From: Chitinophagaceae bacterium
Lineage (GTDB): Bacteria; Bacteroidota; Bacteroidia; Chitinophagales; Chitinophagaceae
Direction of reading: 5' to 3'
DNA length: 52,298 bases
Assembly (NCBI GenBank): GCA_019747705.1
Contig: JAIEQM010000128.1
Coordinates: 1 to 52,298 of the forward strand
Shown here one piece after another: positions 16,265 through 24,776 of the stretch (position 1 is the first letter of the stretch; every line of letters begins with the position of its first letter). The notes under the pieces are model-generated. The model ran no database searches, was not told where the DNA came from, and was given only the letters and a program-made list of their open reading frames with translations. The position numbers and the translations under genes were made by a program.

Positions 16265-16834
16265 TTGTTATTTGAACAGGATATAAAAAATGCGTTGCCC
16301 ATTCTGGAAAATGGTGATCTTATATTGTTTCCTTCAGATACAGTATGGGCCATCGGGTGTGATGCAACCAATAAAGATGCCGTTGAAAAACTCTATTTAC
16401 TTAAGCAGCAACGTGTTCCGGAAAATTTAGTGGTGCTCATTCATCATGAACAGGATTTGCTAAAATATACCCGGCAGCAAAACATCCGGACTTTTGATTA
16501 TATCAAAGGGGTTCATCACCCCACTACAGTAGTATATGATGACCCTGCTGGTCTTGCTGAAAATATTATTGATCTTGATGGCACTGTCGCCATCCGTGTG
16601 GTGAAAGATGATTTTGTGAGTTCCCTCATTATTCAATTTGGCAAGCCTTTGCTTTCAGCTACTGCAAACCAGGAAGATCATTATTACCCTTGTATGTTTT
16701 CCGAAATTGAAAACGAAGTGCTGAATGGTGTTGATTACGTGGTGAAATACCGCCGTGAGGAAACCATTCATCATGAACCATCTTCCATCATCAAATGGAA
16801 TACAGATGGAAGTATCAGCATCCTGCGGCCATAA
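16265..16834 (+). CDS. Sua5/YciO/YrdC family protein (L-threonylcarbamoyladenylate synthase-like)
   Basis: The YrdC fold is visible in GDLILFPSDTVWAIGCDAT near the N-terminus, YLLKQQRVPENLVVLIH, and GTVAIRVVKDDF with PLLSATANQ. It should make threonylcarbamoyl-AMP for the t6A modification of ANN-decoding tRNAs. The start is the TTG at 16265, immediately after the stop of the glycosyltransferase gene. No ATG precedes the conserved region and the resulting N-terminus is normal. 189 residues is the short YrdC/YciO length. Confidence 0.85.
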   Translation: MLFEQDIKNALPILENGDLILFPSDTVWAIGCDATNKDAVEKLYLLKQQRVPENLVVLIHHEQDLLKYTRQQNIRTFDYIKGVHHPTTVVYDDPAGLAENIIDLDGTVAIRVVKDDFVSSLIIQFGKPLLSATANQEDHYYPCMFSEIENEVLNGVDYVVKYRREETIHHEPSSIIKWNTDGSISILRP

Positions 16835-16922
16835 TATATTTCTAAGCAGTACCATAAAACTTATTCCGTACAACATTTTCTCTTCTTCTCACGTAAGTTC
16901 AGGCAGCTACATCATTTCAACT

Positions 16923-16930
16923 TATTTTTG
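16923..16930 (+). promoter_or_regulatory. -7 box of the CCA-adding enzyme gene
   Basis: TATTTTTG ends only 6 nt before the ATG at 16937, so the predicted transcript starts at or next to the start codon. Confidence 0.5.
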
Positions 16931-16936
16931 CCCGGT

Positions 16937-18355
16937 ATGATGATTGATTTGAATGCTGCGGAATTAAAGCTGGTGCAGCTTGTTGGCGCATGTGCTGATG
17001 AATTGCAAATGGAAACCTATTTGGTAGGCGGCTTTGTACGTGACAAATTATTGCAGCGAACCTGTAAAGACCTTGATTTTGTTTGTGTGGGCGATGGTAT
17101 TGCACTGGCCCATAAAGCAGCAGAGCAAATCAACCCTCAACCTGCCGTTGCTTTTTTTAAAACGTTTGGTACCGCACAAATAAAAGCTGAGGGTTTTGAA
17201 CTGGAGTTTGTAGGCGCCCGTAAAGAAAGCTATGCACAACACAGCCGCAAACCCGAAGTGGAGCCCGGAACCATTGATGATGATCAGAAGCGCCGGGATT
17301 TTACCATCAATGCACTGGCTGTTGCTGTAAACAAAGAACGGTTCGGTCAACTGGTGGATCTGTTCAATGGTATTGAAGACCTGGGATTAAAAATCATCCG
17401 CACTCCTTTAGCGCCTTCACAAACTTTTAGTGATGATCCGCTGCGTATGATGCGTGCCATCCGCTTTGCATCTCAGCTAAACTTTTCTATTTACCCCGAA
17501 ACATGGCTGGGTATTATTGAAACAGCAGAGCGCATTAAAATCATTTCAAAAGAACGTATTGCAGATGAACTGAATAAAATCATACTCAGTAAACAACCAT
17601 CCATTGGTTTTGATTTGCTGTATAAAAGCGGTTTGCTCAAACTCATCTTTCCGCAAATGGTTGATTTAGCAGGTGCGGAATATATTGATGGCAAGGGGCA
17701 CAAAGATAATTTTTATCACACGTTGCAAGTTTTGGATAATATTTCTGCCAACACGAATAATTTATGGCTACGATGGGCTGCCGTATTGCATGATATTGCA
17801 AAACCTGTAACCAAACGTTTTGAAGAAGGACATGGCTGGACATTTCACGGGCATGAAACTGCGGGTGCAAGGATGGTTCCAAAAATTTTTAACCAGTTGA
17901 AGTTACCTGCCAATGAAAAGATGAAGTTTGTGCAGAAGATGGTGGAATTACATTTACGCCCCATCAGTTTAACCAAAGAAAATATTACTGACTCTGCCAT
18001 ACGCCGTTTGCTCTTTGATGCGGGAGATGATTTTGAATCATTAATGACATTGTGTGAAGCAGATATCACATCTAAAAACAAACAAAAAGTTCAGCGTTAT
18101 CTTCAAAACTTTGAACTGGTGCGGCAGCGTTGCAAAGAAGTGGAAGAAAAAGATCATATCCGCACATGGCAACCACCCATAACAGGAGAAATTATTATGC
18201 AAACATTTGGCGTGCCCCCTTCTAAAGTAGTGGGCGATTTAAAAACTGCCATTAAAGATGCCATACTGGACGGCGAAGTGGAAAACAACTATGAAGCTGC
18301 ATTTGCTTTTATGATTGAAAAAGCCCGGCAATTAAATCTTGCACCAGTGAATTAA
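16937..18355 (+). CDS. cca: CCA-adding tRNA nucleotidyltransferase with HD domain
   Basis: This enzyme adds or repairs the 3' CCA of tRNAs. It is a class II polymerase-beta-type head with YLVGGFVRD (28-36) and DLDFV carrying the metal Asp45 and Asp47, followed by RRDFTINALAV and DDPLRMMRAIRFASQL. An HD phosphohydrolase domain follows (VLHDIAKP at about 285, HGHETAGARM). It has 472 residues, with the start at the ATG of the ATGATG at 16937. It could also be a poly(A) polymerase-like paralogue, but the fusion with HD is typical of bacterial Cca. The tRNA-Leu here lacks encoded CCA, which fits the need for it. Confidence 0.9.
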   Translation: MMIDLNAAELKLVQLVGACADELQMETYLVGGFVRDKLLQRTCKDLDFVCVGDGIALAHKAAEQINPQPAVAFFKTFGTAQIKAEGFELEFVGARKESYAQHSRKPEVEPGTIDDDQKRRDFTINALAVAVNKERFGQLVDLFNGIEDLGLKIIRTPLAPSQTFSDDPLRMMRAIRFASQLNFSIYPETWLGIIETAERIKIISKERIADELNKIILSKQPSIGFDLLYKSGLLKLIFPQMVDLAGAEYIDGKGHKDNFYHTLQVLDNISANTNNLWLRWAAVLHDIAKPVTKRFEEGHGWTFHGHETAGARMVPKIFNQLKLPANEKMKFVQKMVELHLRPISLTKENITDSAIRRLLFDAGDDFESLMTLCEADITSKNKQKVQRYLQNFELVRQRCKEVEEKDHIRTWQPPITGEIIMQTFGVPPSKVVGDLKTAIKDAILDGEVENNYEAAFAFMIEKARQLNLAPVN

Positions 18356-18423
18356 TGTAGCTATTTTTGCTGATAATAATTTGAATCTGCACAAACAGGA
18401 TTCTCAAATTTTCAAATAAAGTT

Positions 18424-19005
18424 ATGGCTGTTTTACGTTTCAGGATTTATTGGGAAGATGATGACGCAACTTACAGGGATGTGGTGATTAAGCATTCACA
18501 AAACTTCAGGGATTTGCATGAAGCAATATTAAAGAGTTACGAGTTTGACAATAAACATAAAGCTACTTTTTACCGCAGTAATGATCTCTGGCAGAGAGGC
18601 CGTGAAATTTCCCTAGAGCAATATGATAAAGAATATAAGGCGCCGCCATTGCTGATGTCAGATACACCGGTAGGAAGCGAAATTAAAGAACCCAACCAGC
18701 GTTTCGTATATGTATATGATTTCAATAAAAACTGGACGTTTTTAGTTGAACTCATTAATGTGAGTAAGGAAGAAAATCCCAAGCTCATCTATCCTTCCTC
18801 TGTACGTACAGAAGGTATTGCACCGAGCCAATACGGAACAAAGGGATTGGTGGGAGACAAGCTTGCCGAAGTGGAAGAGAAATATGACTTGGCTGCTGTG
18901 GGTGATAGTTTTGGTGAAGAAGGAGAGGAAGGAGAGGAAGGTGAAGAAGCTGATGCAGACGCAGACACGGACAAGGCAGGAACAGAGGATGATGTTGCAT
19001 TTTAA
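18424..19005 (+). CDS. pRiA4b ORF-3-like domain protein with acidic tail
   Basis: Residues 1-135 (RFRIYWEDDDATYRDVVIKH, FRDLHEAILKSYEFDNKHKA, FVYVYDFNKNWTFLVELI) match the plasmid pRiA4b ORF-3-like domain. The tail from about 165 is a low-complexity acidic stretch (GEEGEEGEEGEEADADAD) coming from a GAAGGAGAG-type DNA repeat at about 18915-18975. The function of the family is unknown. It is encoded alone between cca and miaA. Confidence 0.8.
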   Translation: MAVLRFRIYWEDDDATYRDVVIKHSQNFRDLHEAILKSYEFDNKHKATFYRSNDLWQRGREISLEQYDKEYKAPPLLMSDTPVGSEIKEPNQRFVYVYDFNKNWTFLVELINVSKEENPKLIYPSSVRTEGIAPSQYGTKGLVGDKLAEVEEKYDLAAVGDSFGEEGEEGEEGEEADADADTDKAGTEDDVAF

Positions 19006-19114
19006 ATTTGCCTGAGCAAAAAATCTTTTTTTCGGTTTAGATTATTATTTACCGTTATACAGGTACGTATGACGGCTGACACAATCTGAGTTCTTCACAA
19101 ACTCATTTTGCAGC

Positions 19115-20014
19115 ATGAACAAAAATGTTATTTTAATTACAGGGCCTACAGCCGTTGGTAAAACAGCGCTTGCGGTTAAGCTGGCAAAACATTTCGGTAC
19201 AGAAATTATTTCAGCCGATTCAAGGCAGTGTTTTGCAGAATTAAATATTGGTGTGGCCAAACCAACAGCAAAAGAGCTGAATGAAGCGCCGCATCATTTC
19301 ATTAATTCTCATTCCATTCATAAAACTGTTACTGCTGCCTCATTTGAACGGTATGCACTTCAAAAAGCAGAAGATTTGTTCCTTACCCGCAATGTAATTA
19401 TAATGGTGGGCGGCACGGGTTTATACATCAAAGCTTTTTGCGAAGGCATGGATGCAATACCTCCTGTAAATGAAACTACCCGTAACCAATTAATAGCGTT
19501 GTATAAACAAAACGGCATCAACTGGCTGCAACAGCAACTGGAAATAAAAGACCCCTTGTTTGCAGTAAAAGGAGAAATGCAAAACCCGCAACGCATGCTA
19601 CGGGCTCTTGAAGTATTTGAAACAACCGGCACCTCCATACTTGAATTACAAACCAGGCAAAAAAAGCAAAGACCATTTCATGTCATTAAAACTGGTCTTG
19701 AATTGCCGAGAGAAGAATTGTACAACTGCATTCATCACCGAACAGAGCAAATGATGAGGGATGGTTTGCTGCAGGAAGTAAAAGCATTAATCCCGTTTCA
19801 GCATTTGAATGCATTGCAAACAGTAGGTTACAGTGAACTCATCAGCTATTTCAACGGAGGCTGTACCCTGGAAAAAGCAGTTGAAAAAATCAAACAGAAC
19901 ACAAGGCATTATGCCAAACGGCAACTCACCTGGTTTAAACGTGATGCAGGGATAACCTGGTTTCACCCGCTGCAAACCGGAGAACTGCTTGCATTTGTTT
20001 CAGCCCGGCTCTGA
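19115..20014 (+). CDS. miaA: tRNA dimethylallyltransferase
   Basis: MiaA transfers dimethylallyl to A37 of tRNAs reading UNN codons. The P-loop GPTAVGKT is at 10-17 and DSRQ at 35-38, with GVAKPTAKE, GGTGLYIKAF and TVGYSELISYFNG further on. 299 residues is the normal length. It starts at the only well-placed ATG. The neighbouring cca and Sua5-like genes give this stretch a tRNA-maturation flavour, though they are not one operon. Confidence 0.95.
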   Translation: MNKNVILITGPTAVGKTALAVKLAKHFGTEIISADSRQCFAELNIGVAKPTAKELNEAPHHFINSHSIHKTVTAASFERYALQKAEDLFLTRNVIIMVGGTGLYIKAFCEGMDAIPPVNETTRNQLIALYKQNGINWLQQQLEIKDPLFAVKGEMQNPQRMLRALEVFETTGTSILELQTRQKKQRPFHVIKTGLELPREELYNCIHHRTEQMMRDGLLQEVKALIPFQHLNALQTVGYSELISYFNGGCTLEKAVEKIKQNTRHYAKRQLTWFKRDAGITWFHPLQTGELLAFVSARL

Positions 20015-20133
20015 TTTCTTTGCAAATACCCCAACAGCGGCACAGAACTTGATACAGTCACGCTGAAATATCTTCATTGTACCATTTACCCCTTTCCACT
20101 TTAATTGTTTAAAGTACAATGCAACTATGTTCT

Positions 20134-21756
20134 ATGAATAAATCGTTTACTTCTCACCTTCAACTTCTGAAATTACTTTCATTTCTTTTTTTGCTGCAAC
20201 TGCTTTCTTTTAAGGGAAAGGCACAATTTAATGAATACAACCGCACGGTAAGAGTATTGAATTATCATTTGCTGCACCTGGAGCATTTGTTATTTTATAC
20301 TGAGCAAACAACCCTGTTTGTAAAAGATGTGAGTGAGATTTACCGGAAAAGAGATACCAATTCGTTTCAACAAGTCAATTGGAAAAGTTATCATACTACG
20401 GATGCTAACTTGTACCGTGAGCGTTTGAACGCTGTAAATGAAGCACTACGAAAGGAGTATGATGTGGCAGATTTTATAAAGTACAATAAAAAGAATTCCA
20501 TACTTCCTGATTCATTGAGCAACCAGTTGAATACATGGCTGAAACGTGCGGATACTATTGCCATCTCTCAGAACAAAACTGCAAATGAACTGCTGACACT
20601 TATTGTGCAGTACAGTAAAATGCCTGAATGGGGTAACAAAGATGTGTTCCGCATTCATCAGTTTATTAATACCTATCACCTGCAACTGCAACAACTGGAG
20701 CAGATCAGGGACAGTGTAACCGCTGCTTCACTGCAATGTTATATGCAAATGAGAGCGGCCAAAAAATATCCCTTATCAGTTTATGCAGATGCAGTTGATT
20801 ATTTATTGCAAACCACCATTTATCTCAATAATTATTTTATTGCCCGTAACCAGGAGAATGATGAAGCAGGTATTTCAGCATTACGAAAAGCCAATGAAAA
20901 TATACAGTTGTATTTGCAGAATGAATACATCTACCGCAAAAACAATGATGCATTGCCGGGCCACCATGTATTTCCGTTTAATGAAGAAGTGCATCTTGAT
21001 CTTTCCAATTCACTGAAAGAAATTGCTTTTGAAATCAGCCGGTATATCAGCGATTTTGGCGAAAAAGTGGATTCAGCCTACTTTTTAAAACAAATGACAA
21101 GGCTGATTGATATGCTGAATGTGGTGAGCTTCAGCCATGATGAAAATGTGGATGTGCGAAAGCAAAAAGATATCCCGGAACGGTACCATACCAGCATCAA
21201 ACAAATGCTGCGGTATGATTTTTTAATGTACCGCTATGATACATACAGGAATTCACGCTCCAATAAAAATACAGCGCCCATGCCGCTCACCTGGAGCCGC
21301 TATGTTTATACCTTTCCCTATAAAATGCCTCCTCCTGATAGCAACATGGTATCAATGCCCGTTACCGAAACAAAACCTCCTGTTGAAAGCGCCGAAGAAA
21401 AAGAAGCGCCCTCCATACAAATTATCAAAGTATATTCTGACAGTTTGAATCTTTATTTCTATGATAATGCTGAAGTGGATAATGATACCATCACCATTTC
21501 TGTTAACGGAGTTGTTACATCACCGGGGATCAGGTTGGATACCGAGCCCTATGTTTTAAAACTGGGTTTTGCCAAAAATGAAAAAGCAAAAGAAGTGGTG
21601 GTTTCTGCAAACAACCTGGGCCGTATTCCGCCCAATACAGCTTATTTAAAAGTTACTGCAGGTGAAATTGTTTACAGGTTGTATTTGTTTACCACAAAGA
21701 AAAAAGATGCGGTGGTGAGAATTATCCATTCAAAGGAAGTGAAGATTGATGAATAG
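20134..21756 (+). CDS. Exported protein with C-terminal beta domain, function unknown
   Basis: The protein has about 540 residues. The N-terminus is a long signal peptide (LQLLKLLSFLFLLQLLSF, then KGKAQ). Residues 40-400 are helical and Tyr/Asn/Gln-rich. A Pro-rich linker (PPPDSNMV, PPVESAEEKE) leads to a C-terminal beta domain (IQIIKVYSDSLNLYFYDNAE, then EVVVSANNLGRIPPNTAYL). That C-terminal domain resembles a beta-sandwich module I have seen in Bacteroidota exported proteins. A nearby ATG at 20119 is also possible. It is probably periplasmic; no enzyme motif is seen. Confidence 0.7.
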   Translation: MNKSFTSHLQLLKLLSFLFLLQLLSFKGKAQFNEYNRTVRVLNYHLLHLEHLLFYTEQTTLFVKDVSEIYRKRDTNSFQQVNWKSYHTTDANLYRERLNAVNEALRKEYDVADFIKYNKKNSILPDSLSNQLNTWLKRADTIAISQNKTANELLTLIVQYSKMPEWGNKDVFRIHQFINTYHLQLQQLEQIRDSVTAASLQCYMQMRAAKKYPLSVYADAVDYLLQTTIYLNNYFIARNQENDEAGISALRKANENIQLYLQNEYIYRKNNDALPGHHVFPFNEEVHLDLSNSLKEIAFEISRYISDFGEKVDSAYFLKQMTRLIDMLNVVSFSHDENVDVRKQKDIPERYHTSIKQMLRYDFLMYRYDTYRNSRSNKNTAPMPLTWSRYVYTFPYKMPPPDSNMVSMPVTETKPPVESAEEKEAPSIQIIKVYSDSLNLYFYDNAEVDNDTITISVNGVVTSPGIRLDTEPYVLKLGFAKNEKAKEVVVSANNLGRIPPNTAYLKVTAGEIVYRLYLFTTKKKDAVVRIIHSKEVKIDE

Positions 21757-21778
21757 TTTTTCAGAAAGTTTGTTTAAC

Positions 21779-21787
21779 CCCTAAGCC
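21779..21787 (+). repeat. Left target-site duplication of MITE copy B
   Basis: CCCTAAGCC directly abuts the left terminus of the element. The identical 9 bp abut the right terminus at 21933-21941. Confidence 0.75.
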
Positions 21788-21932
21788 CAATGTCATTAAG
21801 TTAAGCGTTTCGTCATGTCGAGGAACAGCTTGTCCCGCTTTTGCGGGAAGACATCTCATAAAATTCGTTGAGTAAGAAATTTATGAGACCTCTCCCTGCG
21901 GTCGGGGGGTGACGCTTAACTTAATGACATTG
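21788..21932 (-). mobile_element. MITE-like palindromic element, copy B
   Basis: This 145-bp element is inverted relative to copy A (4575-4717) and about 90% identical to it. Both ends read inward as CAATGTCATTAAGTTAAG. It has the same nested hairpins (TCTCATAAA/TTTATGAGA; CCCGCTTTTGCGGG). It is flanked by a perfect 9-bp direct repeat, CCCTAAGCC, the mark of a transposition event. It sits between two convergent genes, 31 bp after the stop of the upstream one. Confidence 0.82.
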
Positions 21933-21941
21933 CCCTAAGCC
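21933..21941 (+). repeat. Right target-site duplication of MITE copy B
   Basis: CCCTAAGCC, identical to 21779-21787, directly follows the right terminus of copy B. Confidence 0.75.
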
Positions 21942-21944
21942 ACA

Positions 21945-21972
21945 AAAAAGCCTTCAAAAATGAAGGCTTTTT
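21945..21972. terminator. Bidirectional terminator between convergent genes
   Basis: AAAAAGCCTTCA (21945-21956) and TGAAGGCTTTTT (21961-21972) form a 12-bp stem with an AAAA loop. It gives a T-run in either direction. Confidence 0.88.
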
Positions 21973-21996
21973 GAAGAATATGTAATTCAAGTCAAC

Positions 21997-23583
21997 TTAA
22001 AACTTAAACCCAACTGTTGCCAGTATCTGCCCGTTGGTTAAATTGTTTTCAGCCAACGGATACTGATTGCCGGAAAGCTGGTAGGGGAAATGAACATCAC
22101 GTGCCATGGTGTGCGCATAAGTGAGATCAACAAAATATCCTTTGTTGCGGTAACCGATGCCCAGGCTGGGGGTTATGCGTCTGAGTGATTTTACACCCTG
22201 GGGCAAAACATCTTTTTTATAAGGACTGCCCATATAGTTAAACCCGCCACGCACCATAAAGGTTTTAAATTTTAATTCACCGCCAAGTTTGAAATTCACC
22301 GCCATGCGGTATAACTCATCAATTACTGAGTTTAGGTTTTTGAAATATTGTTTTTCGCCCTCAGATGGATTGCTGGCGCCACTGCTGTAAGAGTTGAATT
22401 TATAGTTTACCAGTTCCACATCTCCTGTAATAAATGCTTTTTGTTTGGTAACATCTTTTATTTCCCTGAAAACATAAGAAGCAGATATTGCCGCTCTCCA
22501 CGGAGTGAGTAACTGGTATTCATAATTGTAATCATTGCCATTGGTAATATCACGGGTTGATATGGTATAAGTGGTGGGCCTCGTATTATCGTTACGGATG
22601 CGGCGTGCATAATTTTCCACATCTGCCACAAGCGTTGCATTCGTCCTGTCTGTTAACACCAGCAGGGAAGGAGTGTGGAAAGTAACACCAATACGGAAAT
22701 GTTCAACAGGCTTGTAGATTAAACCAAGCTTCAGGTTTACCCCTGCACCTTTTGTACTGAAATCTTCAGTATAGGTAAAGCGGGCAAAATCATTATTGGT
22801 ATTGCCGCTTGCATCGCTTTCATTAATGGTGCTGGAGCGGCTGTAATTAATAAGCGGAACACCAATGGTTAGACCATAGAGCAGTTTTTCTTTGTTATTC
22901 CAGGCAAAGCCAAGCGCTGCTTCATACGCACCACCTCTTGTAGTATAAGTAAAACTCTGGTTTAGGGGCATTCTTAATGTCTCTGCATTGGTGCGGTAAC
23001 CAACAATGTTACCGTTAGAAAGAATCGTATCTACCAGGTAATTTTCAACCGCAAGGCTGGCGCCATCCGGAAACAAACTCAATGCATCATCAAAATTGCT
23101 GATGCGGTTGTTGGCAAGTTGCTCCACCCATTTTTCAGAATAAGAACTGAAGTTGTTTCTTCCGCTGTAAGAAAAACGGGCATTGTAGTTGGCTGTTTGT
23201 GTAAGCGCTAAACTAATAGTTGAATTTTTAATATTGCTGCTGCGCCACCGGTTACTGCTGCTGAAGACAAATCCGATACTGCCTGTATTTAAAGCGCTGC
23301 GGTTGCCTTTAAACGTACTGTCGTTATAACTCATTTTGTTCCGGTTCATAAAAAAGCCGGGTGTAAAAACAAACTCATTGGTTTTAAACTGTGCAAGGCC
23401 TGCGGGGTTAATAAAAGTGGAACTGAAATCACCGCCAAGTGATACACCTGCATTACCGATGGCCTGACTGCGGGCAGTACCCACAAAATTGTTATAAGAA
23501 AAACGCAGGGCATCCATGGGCTCCTGTGCCTTCACAGCTATTGCAGCTGTTATGAAAACGGTGAGTATAAAAAATTGCTTCAT
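21997..23583 (-). CDS. Outer-membrane transport protein, OmpP1/FadL/TodX family
   Basis: The 528-residue precursor has a signal peptide MKQFFILTVFITAAIAVKAQ. It is followed by EPMDALRFSYNNFVGTARSQ and AIGNAGVSLGGDFSSTFINPAGLAQF, the N-terminal hatch motif of FadL-type barrels. The rest has alternating aromatic beta strands ending in Phe (ATVGFKF), the C-terminal signature of outer-membrane barrels. It probably admits hydrophobic compounds. The frame opens earlier (23643), but the ATG at 23583 gives the signal peptide. Confidence 0.87.
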   Translation of the reverse strand: MKQFFILTVFITAAIAVKAQEPMDALRFSYNNFVGTARSQAIGNAGVSLGGDFSSTFINPAGLAQFKTNEFVFTPGFFMNRNKMSYNDSTFKGNRSALNTGSIGFVFSSSNRWRSSNIKNSTISLALTQTANYNARFSYSGRNNFSSYSEKWVEQLANNRISNFDDALSLFPDGASLAVENYLVDTILSNGNIVGYRTNAETLRMPLNQSFTYTTRGGAYEAALGFAWNNKEKLLYGLTIGVPLINYSRSSTINESDASGNTNNDFARFTYTEDFSTKGAGVNLKLGLIYKPVEHFRIGVTFHTPSLLVLTDRTNATLVADVENYARRIRNDNTRPTTYTISTRDITNGNDYNYEYQLLTPWRAAISASYVFREIKDVTKQKAFITGDVELVNYKFNSYSSGASNPSEGEKQYFKNLNSVIDELYRMAVNFKLGGELKFKTFMVRGGFNYMGSPYKKDVLPQGVKSLRRITPSLGIGYRNKGYFVDLTYAHTMARDVHFPYQLSGNQYPLAENNLTNGQILATVGFKF

Positions 23584-23663
23584 GTGAATTAATAATTGGG
23601 AGTGATGATATCGGTTGATGCCTTTGCATTTTATTGCTGCCATGCGTATTGCAGTACAAGTGT

Positions 23664-23702
23664 CGAGACGCTTTCAGTCTCGATGCCGAATGAAAACTTC
23701 GG
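23664..23702. repeat. Two small adjacent hairpins
   Basis: CGAGAC/GTCTCG (23664-23682) and CCGAA/TTCGG (23686-23702) lie back to back upstream of the FadL-like gene. The GAGAC...GTCTC pair recalls dispersed palindromes of Bacteroidota genomes. Confidence 0.4.
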
Positions 23703-23821
23703 TATGCGACGCAAAACCGCTGATTTGAAAAACAACTGCCGGTATCCAAAATATATTTTAAAGAATATAGCTTGCCTGTTTACCTTCCGGTATTATGTTT
23801 ACTCAAAATTGTTTTTTGAAA

Positions 23822-24634
23822 TTAGTTACGACGCCCGCCAGTGCTTCCACCACTTCTTGAACCTCCGCCGCTGCTTCCGCCGGAAGAGCCACCACCAAAG
23901 GTACGGCTGCCACCACCTCCACCATCGCCGCCACCAAAGAATCTGCTGCCACCTCCGGAGTTGCCGCCATTATAACGGCTACCGCCTGAGTTATTATTGG
24001 AACTGCCGCCTCCAAAGAAGTTGTTGAAGAAGCTGCCACGCTGGGCATTGTTATTATTGCTGGCGCCTCCAAAATAACGGCCACCACCATTACCACCATT
24101 ATAGCCACCCTTACCGTTAAAACCGCCATTGGTGTTAGCGCCGCCTGCATATGTTTGAACCAAAGGAGAATATCTTATTCCCGAACTGTTTCTGGGAGCG
24201 CCCGGACCTGTAACAATAATGGTAGTTCCCGGAACGAAATAAAAAGGAGAATTCCATGCACTGTATCCTAAACCCCAGCTATTCCATCCAAATGGACTGT
24301 TCCAGTTATTCCATCCCCAATAAGGGTTGTTCCAACTGTTAAAGCCCCATCCGTTATTCCATGTATTCCAGCCACTGTTCCAGCGGGGATTTGTCCAGTA
24401 AATGTCATCATCAAAATTGCGGAAACGCTGGTTACGTATTTGCTGACGGAGACGCTGATCTTCCAGGTCTTTATAAGAAGTTCTGTTATCTTCGTCTCTC
24501 TGCGTTTCAACATACGAACTTGTTTCTCTTGCAGGAGAATAATAAACATCATCTGGTGTTTGACCTGTACGATAGGTGGCACAGGATGAAAAACCTGCAA
24601 TCACTGCTGCTAAAAGTACAATTCTGGAAGTCAT
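23822..24634 (-). CDS. Low-complexity Asn/Gly/Trp-rich lipoprotein
   Basis: The signal peptide MTSRIVLLAAVIAGFSSC ends in a lipobox (FSSC), so it is lipid-anchored. After a DDVYYSPARETSSYVETQRD segment comes an Asn/Trp/Gly repeat zone (about 82-140: WNSGWNTWNNGWGFNSWNN and similar). Next is a short folded-looking patch (FYFVPGTTIIVTGPG), then about 120 residues of Gly/Ser/Asn with FGGG repeats ending GGSTGGRRN. The composition suggests a flexible, surface-exposed or aggregating protein. The DNA is correspondingly repetitive. I know of no defined function. Confidence 0.75.
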   Translation of the reverse strand: MTSRIVLLAAVIAGFSSCATYRTGQTPDDVYYSPARETSSYVETQRDEDNRTSYKDLEDQRLRQQIRNQRFRNFDDDIYWTNPRWNSGWNTWNNGWGFNSWNNPYWGWNNWNSPFGWNSWGLGYSAWNSPFYFVPGTTIIVTGPGAPRNSSGIRYSPLVQTYAGGANTNGGFNGKGGYNGGNGGGRYFGGASNNNNAQRGSFFNNFFGGGSSNNNSGGSRYNGGNSGGGSRFFGGGDGGGGGSRTFGGGSSGGSSGGGSRSGGSTGGRRN

Positions 24635-24776
24635 GGCTTTAGAGTTTTAGATGTTTGTAATGTGAAGTTACTACTTTTGCAACTTCGTAAACAAAAACAT
24701 ATATATTTTAACAAAAAACAAGCCGTAAGACGATTTTGATTGTATTGGGGCTGTTAAATTAAATCTAACTTTTTTC

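Noticed and set aside
18915..18975. Short GAAGGAGAG tandem repeat in the pRiA4b-like gene, considered as CRISPR-like
   Set aside because: Units are too short and have no spacers; it encodes the acidic tail in frame.
23803..24150. 115-residue Ala/Val-rich ORF overlapping the lipoprotein gene in another frame
   Set aside because: It is the shifted reading of the GGN repeats; only the lipoprotein frame has a signal peptide.
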